This document shows positions 8,345-15,959 of a stretch of DNA of 64,000 bases, piece by piece. The position numbers were made by a program, and so were the translations under genes. Position 1 is the first letter of the stretch; each line of letters opens with the position of its first letter. The DNA is from Halospina sp040196175 (GTDB lineage: Bacteria > Pseudomonadota > Gammaproteobacteria > Pseudomonadales > Oleiphilaceae): contig NZ_JBEFNF010000001.1 in assembly GCF_040196175.1 (NCBI RefSeq), forward strand, positions 124,001 through 188,000, written 5' to 3'. The notes below the pieces were generated by a model. The model was not told the DNA's origin. It saw nothing but the letters and a program-made list of their open reading frames with translations, and made no database searches.

Positions 8345-8456
8345 GGCTCTGACGTGGGGGATTCTTTCCGGGACCGCTGTGAACCCATCCTTGGGCGCTG
8401 GCGCGATGACATCCCTGTCATCGAGCCTCCCGGAAAGAATCCCCCACTCCAGAGCC
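8345..8456. repeat. Foldback repeat element, copy 2 (inverted relative to copy 1)
   Basis: Outer arms 8345-8373 and 8428-8456 pair over 29 positions with one 2-nt mismatch block at the same relative place as in copy 1. The 54-nt core (8374-8427) is the reverse complement of the copy 1 core with only one substitution and one inserted base, both in hairpin loops. The arm sequences differ from those of copy 1 on both sides yet still pair. It occupies the atuC-atuD gap. Confidence 0.85.
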
Positions 8457-8488
8457 ATCCAACCCCGTGCGTGACGCCACCATTCCTT

Positions 8489-10105
8489 CTACAGCCGCGC
8501 CACGCCAAAGCTGTTCGACTGCAATTTGCGTTCATCGCCTTCCTGGCATATTGCCAAGGCTTCGCCCACGACCCGGCGGGTATCCCGCGGATCAATCAGT
8601 CCGTCATCCCAGAGTCGGGCGGTACCGAATAGGGAGTGGGAGCCGTCGTTGAGCTTTTTCGCCGTGGACTGTTCGAGTACATCCAGTTGCTGTGGGTCGG
8701 GTTCGACGCCGTTCTTGCGCTGTTTTTCTTCGGCCACGATGCGCATGACCTTGCCGGCCTGGGCGCCGCCCATGACGGCGGTGCGGCTGTTGGGCCAGGC
8801 GAAGATGAAGCGCGGGGCGAGGCCGCGGCCGCACATGGCGTAGTTGCCGGCGCCGTAGGAGCCGCCGACGACCACGGCAATGCGCGGGACACGGGCGTTG
8901 GTGACGGCCTGGATCATCTTGGAGCCGTGTTTGATGATGCCGTTCTGCTCGGAGTCGGTGCCGACCATGAAGCCGGTGGTGTTGTGCAGGAACAGCAGTG
9001 GTGTCTGGGACTGGTCGCAGAGCTGGATGAACTGGGCGGCCTTGGCGGCGCCGTTGGGTGTGATGGGGCCGTTGTTGCCGATGATGCCTATACTGCGCCC
9101 GTAGAGCTCGATCCAGCCGCAGACGGTCTGACTGTCGAAGTCGTTCTTAAAGTCGAGAAAGCGTGAGCCGTCGGCGATGCGGGCGAGGATTTCGCGCACG
9201 TCGTAGGGCTTGCGGCTGTCGGCGGGGATGACGCCGGGGAGTTCGTCCGGGCTGTGCTGTGGCTCATCCCATGTACGGGGCCCGTGTTCGGGCAGCGTCT
9301 TGTTCCAGTCCAGGGAGGCCATGATGTCACGGGCCTGGCGGACGCCGTCGGCGTCGTTCTCGGCCAGGTATTCGGCGGTACCGGCGACTTCGCTGTGCAT
9401 TTCGGCGCCGCCGAGCTCTTCGTCAGTGGCGATCTCGCCTGTGGCGGCCTTGAGCAGGGGCGGGCCGGCGAGGAACATCTTGGCCTGCTCGCGGACGACG
9501 ATCACATAGTCTGAAAGGCCTGGCTGATAGGCGCCGCCGGCGGTGGCGTTGCCGTGGACCACGGTGATCTGCGGAATGCCGGCGGCCGACATCCGGGCCT
9601 GGTTGGCGAAGCCCCGGGCGCCGGGAACGAAGATGTCCGTGGCGTAGTTGAGGTTGGCGCCGCCGCTTTCGGACAGCGAAATCACCGGGAGGTTGTTCTC
9701 CATGGCGATTTCCTGCGCGCGCAGGGTCTTGTCCAGGCCCGCCGGGGTTATGGTGCCGCCCTTGATGGCGCTATTGCTGGCGGAGACCATCACTCGGGCG
9801 CCGCCCACGGTGCCGATGCCGCAGATCATGCCGCCGCCCGCCATGGAGCCGTCCTTGTCGTCATGCATTTTGTAGCCGGCAAGCGGACAGATCTCAAGGA
9901 AGGGGCTGCCGCGATCGAGGAGCATGTTGATGCGCTCCCGGGGCAAAAGCTTATTCTTCGCGTTGAATTTCTGCCGCGCTTCTTCTGCTTTGTCGTGCAC
10001 GAGTCTTTCGACGCTGCGGAAGGTGTCGATCTCTGCCTGCATGGCCTCGGTGTTCTCAGCGAACTCCGGGCTGTTGGGGTCAATGGTGGATTCAATCACC
10101 TGCAT
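8489..10105 (-). CDS. atuC: Geranyl-CoA carboxylase carboxyltransferase beta subunit (AtuC type)
   Basis: 538 residues from ATG 10105 (MQVIESTIDP), with GAGGA 8 nt upstream; an ATG at 10120 is an alternative. It is a carboxyltransferase of the PccB/MccB family: GGGMICGIGTVGG, ISLSESGGANLNYA and AVVVGGSYGAGNYAM mark the N- and C-terminal crotonase-like halves. It transfers carboxyl from biotin on AtuF to geranyl-CoA. The gene overlaps the end of atuB by 14 nt. Methylcrotonyl-CoA specificity is possible by sequence; the cluster context argues for geranyl-CoA. Confidence 0.85.
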   Translation of the reverse strand: MQVIESTIDPNSPEFAENTEAMQAEIDTFRSVERLVHDKAEEARQKFNAKNKLLPRERINMLLDRGSPFLEICPLAGYKMHDDKDGSMAGGGMICGIGTVGGARVMVSASNSAIKGGTITPAGLDKTLRAQEIAMENNLPVISLSESGGANLNYATDIFVPGARGFANQARMSAAGIPQITVVHGNATAGGAYQPGLSDYVIVVREQAKMFLAGPPLLKAATGEIATDEELGGAEMHSEVAGTAEYLAENDADGVRQARDIMASLDWNKTLPEHGPRTWDEPQHSPDELPGVIPADSRKPYDVREILARIADGSRFLDFKNDFDSQTVCGWIELYGRSIGIIGNNGPITPNGAAKAAQFIQLCDQSQTPLLFLHNTTGFMVGTDSEQNGIIKHGSKMIQAVTNARVPRIAVVVGGSYGAGNYAMCGRGLAPRFIFAWPNSRTAVMGGAQAGKVMRIVAEEKQRKNGVEPDPQQLDVLEQSTAKKLNDGSHSLFGTARLWDDGLIDPRDTRRVVGEALAICQEGDERKLQSNSFGVARL

Positions 10106-10982
10106 GGGTTCCGTCCTCATCATCCTGGAGTACCCGGGGCGTGACCGCCCGGTGGAAGCCGCTGAAGGCCTCGTTGTTCCTGGCTTTCGGCAGCGGCCAG
10201 ACGCTTCCGCCCTGGGAGGCACCACCGTCAATACGCAGCGTGTCGCCGGAAATGAAGCGGGAGCCGGGGGAGAGCAGGAAGCAGATGGCGCTGCTGACCT
10301 CGGCTTCGGTGCCAATGCGCTTGCAGGGCACGGCCTCGCGAAGGCCCCGGATCCAGGACTTCATGCTGTCCGGGTAGCTGTCCATGCCGCTGGAGGCGAT
10401 CCAGCCGGGGGCCACGGCGTTGATGCGAACGCCGGAAGCGCCCCATTCAACGGCGGCAGTCTGGGTAAAGTTCACCATCCCGGCCCGCGCGGCGCCGGAG
10501 TGCCCCATGCCGGGCATGCCGCCCCACATGTCGGCAACGATGTTGACGATGGCGCCGCCGGTTTGGGTCATGCTCTGGTTATAAACCTCGCGGGAGATAA
10601 GGAAGCCGCCTGTCAGATTGGTGCGCACCACGGTTTCCCAGCCTTTCTGGTTGAGCCCCGCCAGCGGCGATGGGAACTGGCCGCCGGCGTTGTTGACCAG
10701 GCCATGGATGGCGCCGTGGTCGCCGATGATGCTCTGGATGGCAGGTTTGACGGCGTCTTCGTCGCGGATGTCGCAGCTGTAGGGATGGGCAGTGCCGCCG
10801 TCTTCATTGATCTCATCGGCGACCGCCTGGACCTTCTCGAGTTTGCGGCCGATGAGGATGACGTTGGCTCTGAGTGAGGCTAGTTCATGAGCTGTGCAGC
10901 GGCCGATGCCCGAACCGCCGCCAGTGACGATGATAGTCTGGCTCTGGAACAGGTCTTCTTTGAAGATTGATTGGTAGCTCAT
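10092..10982 (-). CDS. atuB: AtuB, short-chain dehydrogenase of the acyclic terpene cluster
   Basis: 296 residues from ATG 10982, with AAGGAA upstream; the longer frame runs into atuA. The Rossmann motif TGGGSGIGRCT lies near residue 20 and NNAGG near 95. The usual YxxxK catalytic pair is absent: the region reads GHSGAARAG, placing Ser where Tyr is expected and Arg where Lys is expected. This resembles 2,4-dienoyl-CoA-reductase-type SDRs more than classical alcohol dehydrogenases. In the literature AtuB is linked to citronellol/citronellal oxidation, but its reaction is not firmly settled to my knowledge. It sits 7 nt after atuA. Confidence 0.8.
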   Translation of the reverse strand: MSYQSIFKEDLFQSQTIIVTGGGSGIGRCTAHELASLRANVILIGRKLEKVQAVADEINEDGGTAHPYSCDIRDEDAVKPAIQSIIGDHGAIHGLVNNAGGQFPSPLAGLNQKGWETVVRTNLTGGFLISREVYNQSMTQTGGAIVNIVADMWGGMPGMGHSGAARAGMVNFTQTAAVEWGASGVRINAVAPGWIASSGMDSYPDSMKSWIRGLREAVPCKRIGTEAEVSSAICFLLSPGSRFISGDTLRIDGGASQGGSVWPLPKARNNEAFSGFHRAVTPRVLQDDEDGTHAGD

Positions 10983-10989
10983 TGGGTGT

Positions 10990-12798
10990 TTATTCCTTGT
11001 CACCAGCATGTTGGTTCTGTTGTGGCACCGGTATGGGGATCTCTAACAACTGCTGGGCAAACGCCTTCCCCTGCGGGTCAATACGCAGACTGGCAACGCC
11101 GCCGCCACCAAGGCTGTGCTTCAGCAGAAAATTCAATCCATGGATGCCCGGCATATGCCACCGCAATACTTCGCCTTTGTCGGGATCCAATGTATGCCCC
11201 ATCCACTCCGCCACGTGTTCCGGCGTCAGAGCCGCCGCAATCCAGGGCAGGTAGTCTTCGCGCCGGGCCACCACGCCGATGTTGCAGTGATCGCCTTTGT
11301 CACCACTTCGAGCCCAGGCCAGATCCACCAGACGAACGTCCGTATCCGGCTGCCCGTTTGCCTTGGGAATGGGCACCTCTGTTGGCTTCTCCGTCGTGGC
11401 GTACCCGCCCTCGGTTGCCACGGTTACATCGGTTTCATTACCGCCCAGATCTACGGAAACCGAGACCATGTCTTTCGGTACCAGGCACGAAAACAGCCGG
11501 ATCTTGGGCCAGACCGTGGGGCGGCCGCCGACGATGCCGGTCAGGCCCGGGGCCATGCCGGTGGCGGCCTGGGCGATCTCGCGGGAGAAGATGACCAGGG
11601 CTTTTTTATCCGGGTGGGTGGCGCTGATTTTGATGACCACTTCCCGGGTGTCGCTATGGCAGCCATGTGGACCATAGGTGGTCTCAGTCCCGAGCAACTC
11701 GATGCTGGTGTCGCTGTAGCCGTCAAAGCCCTGATCCCGGATCAGGTGCTCGGACTTGCGCAGAATGGCGTTGGCGACAGTATCCGCCTTATAGGCGGCG
11801 TCGATGCCAGCCAGCAGAAAAGTGACGGTGCACTTGTGGCCGTCCGGCCAGGTTCCGGCGACCTTGTAGGTATCGGTCGGGGGCAGGCCAAGGGCGCCAG
11901 TGACGTGGACCTCCTCTGGGCCGGTTTGCTTGAGACAAACATGGCTGAAGTCGCAGGCGACGTCGGGTAGGTGGTAAGCGTGCGGGTCGTCGATCTCGTA
12001 GACGAGTTGTTCGGCCACCGTTCCAAAGCTGACCTGGCCGCCGGTTCCCGGCGGTTTGGTAATGATGAAATCGCCATCCGGCTGTACTTCGACGATGGGG
12101 AAACCCATGTTGTCGAAACCGTCCATGACGGTTTCCCAGTCGGTGAAATTGCCGCCGGTGGCGTGGGCGCCGCATTCAATCAAGTGGCCCGCGAGGCTGC
12201 CCTGGGCGAGGCGGTCGTAGTCGTTCGCAGCCCAGCCGAATTCGTGCATTAGTGGTGCCAGCACCACGGCGCTGTCCGCGACGCGGCCAGTGATGACAAT
12301 ATCAGCCCCCTGTTCCAGCGCACTGACAATGCCCGGCGCGCCCAGATAGGCGTTGAGGCTGACCATCATGCCGGGCAGGGAGGCGCCGCTATCGGTTTCC
12401 GTGATTCCAGCCTGGGAAAGCTGGTTTTTCTGTGGCATCAGGTCGTCACCAAGCACCATGCCAATCGTCAGATTCAGGCCCTGTTCATGCACCAGTGCCT
12501 GCAGGGCGTCCCGGCAGGCAACGGGGTTAACACCGCCGGCGTTGCTGATGACCTTGAGGCCCTGGTTGCTGATCTCGCCGAGCAGCGGTGCCATGACTGT
12601 ATCGACGAAGTCGCGGGCATAACCCTGTCCGGGATCCTTCATTTTCTGACCAGCCATGATCGACATGGTGATCTCCGCCAGGTAATCGAAGACCAGGTAG
12701 TCGAGGTTGCCTTTTTCCACAAGTTGGCGCGCGGCGGTCTGGGTGTCGCCCCAGAAGGCGGCGGCGCAGCCGATGCGCAGGGGGTGGGAGGCGCTCAT
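10990..12798 (-). CDS. atuA: Acyclic terpene utilisation protein AtuA
   Basis: 602 residues from ATG 12798 (MSASHPLRIG), with AAAGGA 8 nt or so upstream. The N-terminal DUF1446-type domain shows NLDYLVFDYLAEITM and KVISNAGGVNPVA. The C-terminal AtuA-specific part (about residues 490-600) shows LAWARSGDKGDHCNIGVVAR. AtuA is essential for citronellol/geraniol growth in Pseudomonas but its chemistry is unproven. It is the first gene of the atuABCDEF unit, divergent from the TetR gene, and defines the cluster as Atu rather than leucine (Liu) degradation. Confidence 0.9.
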   Translation of the reverse strand: MSASHPLRIGCAAAFWGDTQTAARQLVEKGNLDYLVFDYLAEITMSIMAGQKMKDPGQGYARDFVDTVMAPLLGEISNQGLKVISNAGGVNPVACRDALQALVHEQGLNLTIGMVLGDDLMPQKNQLSQAGITETDSGASLPGMMVSLNAYLGAPGIVSALEQGADIVITGRVADSAVVLAPLMHEFGWAANDYDRLAQGSLAGHLIECGAHATGGNFTDWETVMDGFDNMGFPIVEVQPDGDFIITKPPGTGGQVSFGTVAEQLVYEIDDPHAYHLPDVACDFSHVCLKQTGPEEVHVTGALGLPPTDTYKVAGTWPDGHKCTVTFLLAGIDAAYKADTVANAILRKSEHLIRDQGFDGYSDTSIELLGTETTYGPHGCHSDTREVVIKISATHPDKKALVIFSREIAQAATGMAPGLTGIVGGRPTVWPKIRLFSCLVPKDMVSVSVDLGGNETDVTVATEGGYATTEKPTEVPIPKANGQPDTDVRLVDLAWARSGDKGDHCNIGVVARREDYLPWIAAALTPEHVAEWMGHTLDPDKGEVLRWHMPGIHGLNFLLKHSLGGGGVASLRIDPQGKAFAQQLLEIPIPVPQQNQHAGDKE

Positions 12799-12843
12799 GG
12801 TGGTGATCCTTTCGCAATGTGGGTCATGGTTGAAATGAATATA

Positions 12844-12908
12844 CCTAGCAAGCGCTTGGTTTGTAAACTGTGGTAGACTTAGAAACGATTTGTAGGTGCT
12901 TGCTAAAC
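12844..12908. promoter_or_regulatory. atuA-atuR divergent operator region
   Basis: A palindrome centred on CAAGCGCTTG (12849-12858, extended as TAGCAAGCGCTTGGT) has the form typical of TetR-type acyl-CoA sensors. A second, less symmetric site, GTGCTTGCTA (12896-12905), repeats its half (GCGCTTGCTA on the other strand) with one change. Both lie in the atuA/atuR gap. Binding by AtuR is inferred. Confidence 0.6.
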
Positions 12909-12946
12909 TAACCGCTATTACGCTCAAACAAAGAAGAGAGAACCCT

Positions 12947-13561
12947 TTGTCCCAGGACATGGCCATTGATGCCACCCCGCCAAGCTTCACCGACCCGCAA
13001 TCCCCCCGTGGCCGTCTCCTCCGCGAGGCCGCCCATCTCTTCCGGGACAAGGGTTATGAGCGCACCACGGTGCGGGATCTTGCCGCGGCGGTGGGAATAC
13101 AGTCGGGGAGTATCTTCCATCATTTCCGCACCAAGGAAGAAATCCTGAAAGCGGTGATGACGGAGGCGATTCTGGTGAATACCGGCCGGATGCGGTCGCG
13201 TCTTGAGGCCGTTGCCGATCCCCGTGAGGCGGTGCGTTGCCTGGTGCAGTGTGAGCTGGAGTCGATCAATGGTGAGACTGGCGAGGCTATGGCGGTGTTG
13301 GTGTATGAATGGCGCAGTCTTTCCGAAACCAGTCAAGCGGAGATTCTGGAACTTCGGGAGGTTTATGAGGGGATCTGGCTGCAGACGCTGGCCCAGGCCA
13401 GGGCGGAAGGGCTGGTGGAAGCCGATCCGTTTATTCTGAGGCGGTTCCTGACGGGTGCATTAAGTTGGACCATCACCTGGTATCGGCCCGAAGGTGATAT
13501 GACCATCGAGGATCTGGCCGACCATGTCATGATGATGCTTAAGATCCCACTGCCAAGCTGA
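12947..13561 (+). CDS. atuR: TetR-family regulator, AtuR-like
   Basis: An N-terminal TetR helix-turn-helix (FRDKGYERTTVRDLAAAVGI, then GSIFHHFRTKEEIL) is followed by a helical ligand domain. I favour TTG 12947 (AGAGAG 6-11 nt upstream, 204 residues); ATG 12959 has AGGA too close, and GTG 12896 would sit inside a putative operator. It is divergent from atuA, as atuR is in Pseudomonas. It should repress the atu operon and respond to a pathway CoA ester (inferred). Confidence 0.8.
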   Translation: MSQDMAIDATPPSFTDPQSPRGRLLREAAHLFRDKGYERTTVRDLAAAVGIQSGSIFHHFRTKEEILKAVMTEAILVNTGRMRSRLEAVADPREAVRCLVQCELESINGETGEAMAVLVYEWRSLSETSQAEILELREVYEGIWLQTLAQARAEGLVEADPFILRRFLTGALSWTITWYRPEGDMTIEDLADHVMMMLKIPLPS

Positions 13562-13688
13562 CTTGCCTGAAACATTGGGTCGTTGCGGCTGGCGCGTTGC
13601 CTCGCGTGCTTACTCGCTTTAACGACGTCACAGTAGCGACATTTCGGCCAGCCCATGTGCTTGCATCCTTCTCCTGTCTGCCGTTTCA

Positions 13689-13719
13689 TTGTCGACCTTG
13701 ATGACAATCAAGCTATAGT
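13689..13719 (+). promoter_or_regulatory. Possible promoter/operator of the TatT-TRAP operon
   Basis: TATAGT (13714-13719) is a plausible -10 box, but the upstream TTGTCG (13689-13694) is 19 nt away, a poor spacing. A 6-bp dyad, CTTGAT-N4-ATCAAG (13697-13712), sits directly before the -10 box and could bind a regulator. Apart from this I see nothing in the 240-bp gap 13562-13801. Confidence 0.3.
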
Positions 13720-13801
13720 GCCTTTCGCGCGTTATTAGCCGGGATTGTCGAGCCAAGGAGACATCCGCTTGCCGGCGGCTGAGGACAGATGGAGATTGAT
13801 T

Positions 13802-14848
13802 ATGCCGAACAAGACCAATAACGGCATCTCCGGGGCGCGCATCACAGGTGTGTTTATTGCCTTGACGATGCTGGTCGGGTGTTCCGTGAACCCCCTCCAC
13901 AAGATAACCGGTGATGTGATGACCGGTTACGCCGAGGCGGAGAACACGCCGTACGTGCTCGCCATGACTGATGTGCAGAAAGCCTGTTCACTGGGTGAAT
14001 CTGTTGATCCGCTGCTCTACTCCTTCTCCCGCGTGACCACCGAGCCCGCCAAGACCGGAACGCTGTTGTCTGTTCTGGCGGGCATCTGCATGGAACAGCA
14101 AGCCTTTGAACAAGAGCTGCGTTATCTGCGCGCGGACTATCAGGGCAATACCAAGGAGCTTCGGGATGCACGCGAGGCGATGCAGCGCCAATACGGTACG
14201 ACTGCAGAGCGCCGCCAGCGTGCTTTCAACCGTATGCTGACCGGTTTCAGTTATGAGCCCAAACCGGATGCGCAATGCCCGGAGCTGGATTCCGATCAGG
14301 ACGAGATCACCTTTCTTCTTGGGCTGATTTCTGGCGCCCAGGCGGTGCTGAATGATGGCAAGGCACAGGGTCGTGCTGGCGTGTCCCGGCGGCTGGCGGC
14401 CCAGGTGGAGCGTGCCAGCTATTGCGTTAGTAATCAGAAATGGGCCGGTATTCCGCAAGGTCTGCGGGCCACCATCTGGGTTTTGCTGCCGGATCTTAAG
14501 CCGGCTGAGATCAGTGCTGGTACCTGGGAGGTGCTCGCGCGCAACCGCAGACTCGGTGTTGAGAAAGGGCTGCGTGTTACCGCGGCCTTTGAACTGATGA
14601 TGGCCGAGAACGTGGGGCGTGATGAGACCATCGCCAAGGTTCTCGCTTATCTGGATGAGACGTCTGACGAGTTCGACGTGTGGGAGCGTTATCAGCTGGC
14701 TGATCTCGCTGCGATGCGCATTGCCTTGGCAGTGTCCGACAGGCTCTGGACCCGTGAGCACGGCTATCGCACCCCGGAAAATCGTTTCGGGGAGACCGGC
14801 ACTGGCAAGGATGAGGGCGACAGTATTGATACCGAGGGGCTGCTGTAA
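13802..14848 (+). CDS. TRAP transporter TatT-component lipoprotein
   Basis: 348 residues from ATG 13802 (GGAG upstream); the longer frame from 13745 lacks a ribosome site. The N-terminus is a lipoprotein signal with lipobox LVGC near residue 27. The remainder is helical and resembles the TatT family: helix-repeat lipoproteins that associate with TRAP substrate-binding proteins in TPR-associated TRAP (TPAT) systems, first described from Treponema. It is followed 51 nt later by the binding protein and then by the permease, the expected TPAT order. Its helical pore is thought to hand hydrophobic ligand to the binding protein. Confidence 0.75.
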   Translation: MPNKTNNGISGARITGVFIALTMLVGCSVNPLHKITGDVMTGYAEAENTPYVLAMTDVQKACSLGESVDPLLYSFSRVTTEPAKTGTLLSVLAGICMEQQAFEQELRYLRADYQGNTKELRDAREAMQRQYGTTAERRQRAFNRMLTGFSYEPKPDAQCPELDSDQDEITFLLGLISGAQAVLNDGKAQGRAGVSRRLAAQVERASYCVSNQKWAGIPQGLRATIWVLLPDLKPAEISAGTWEVLARNRRLGVEKGLRVTAAFELMMAENVGRDETIAKVLAYLDETSDEFDVWERYQLADLAAMRIALAVSDRLWTREHGYRTPENRFGETGTGKDEGDSIDTEGLL

Positions 14849-14899
14849 CGGCTCCCGGCCTATGGATTGGTCAACAACAACAGTGAACAGGAGAGATCC

Positions 14900-15928
14900 A
14901 TGCGACTCCGCAGTCTGACAGCCGCTTTATGCCTTGGCCTGGCGCCTTTTGCGCAGGCTCAGGACAAGGCAATTGATATGTGTGTGTTTGATCTGATCGG
15001 TTCCAGTGGTGACCAGTATGCGCTGGTGGAAAACTACGCGATCGACATGCGTGAAAAGGGCATCAAGTTCAATCTGGAGCCCTATACCGATGAAGGGGTT
15101 GCCATGTCCGCCTTTTCCGCGGGTGACTGTGACGCTCTGGCGGCCACTGACCTTCGAATCCGGCGTTATAACGGGTTTACGGGCACACTCAGTGCTGTGG
15201 GTGCCATTCCCTCCTATGAGCATCTCGAGACGGTGCTCGCTGCCATCAACAAGCCTTCCGCCAGTGATTATATGAAAGAAGGTGATTATGAAATCGCTGG
15301 GGTTTTTCCGTTGGGGGCTGCCTATCTGTTCGTGACGGACCGAAGAATGGATACGGTTGAGGATCTGGCTGGCAAGCGGATTGCAACGCTCGATCATCAC
15401 CCGGATGCGGTTCACATGGTCAACTACGTGAATGCGAGTGTGGAGCCGTCCTCGATCACCGATTTCGGCGGCAAGTTCAACAACCGCTCAGTGGATGCCG
15501 CCTATGCGCCAGGCTGGGCCTATGAGGCGCTGGAACTGTACCGCGGGATCGGGGATCAGGGCGGTATTGTGGATTATCCGCTCGGTCAGCTGACCATGCA
15601 GATCGTAATGCGTGATGATGTGCTCACCGATAAGGAGGCCCAGACCTCCCGTGAGGTCGCATTCGACCACTTTGATATGGCGCTCGACAGGGTCAGGGAA
15701 TATGAGAAGGCCATTCCGGATGATGCCTGGATTGAAATTCCGGGCAGTGATATTGCGGATTATCAGGAGATGTTCCGTCAGAACCGCATTGAGCTCCGGG
15801 ATGGTGTTGATGCCAATGGTGATGAAGTCAAGCAGGTGTATCACGGCGAGATGCTGACATTGCTGCGCAAGGTGCGTTGCCGGATCAATCAGGATGCCTC
15901 TGAGTGCACGGCACCGGATCGTGAATAA
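14900..15928 (+). CDS. TRAP-type periplasmic solute-binding protein
   Basis: 342 residues from ATG 14900 (AGGAGAG upstream). It has a Sec signal peptide ending QAQA (near residue 21), then an atypical TRAP binding protein: CVFDLIGSSGDQYALVENYAIDM, AGVFPLGAAYLFVTD, DLAGKRIATLDHHP. Mature cysteines occur near the N-terminus, in the middle (AGDCDA) and near the C-terminus (CRINQDASEC), so disulfides are likely. Position between TatT and the Q-M permease assigns it as the P subunit. The ligand is unknown; for related TPAT systems a hydrophobic molecule has been proposed. Confidence 0.75.
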   Translation: MRLRSLTAALCLGLAPFAQAQDKAIDMCVFDLIGSSGDQYALVENYAIDMREKGIKFNLEPYTDEGVAMSAFSAGDCDALAATDLRIRRYNGFTGTLSAVGAIPSYEHLETVLAAINKPSASDYMKEGDYEIAGVFPLGAAYLFVTDRRMDTVEDLAGKRIATLDHHPDAVHMVNYVNASVEPSSITDFGGKFNNRSVDAAYAPGWAYEALELYRGIGDQGGIVDYPLGQLTMQIVMRDDVLTDKEAQTSREVAFDHFDMALDRVREYEKAIPDDAWIEIPGSDIADYQEMFRQNRIELRDGVDANGDEVKQVYHGEMLTLLRKVRCRINQDASECTAPDRE

Positions 15929-15959
15929 CCCCCGTCACTTCTGACGTATCGAGGTCGTC

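Noticed and set aside
7297..8352. A 351-codon open frame opposite atuD
   Set aside because: Antisense to a well supported acyl-CoA dehydrogenase; low-complexity Ala/Val/Gly/Asp translation typical of a shadow.
13562..13801. Search for an RNA gene or small gene between atuR and the TatT gene
   Set aside because: Only a short dyad and a weak -10-like box are visible; the upstream frame from 13745 has no ribosome site.
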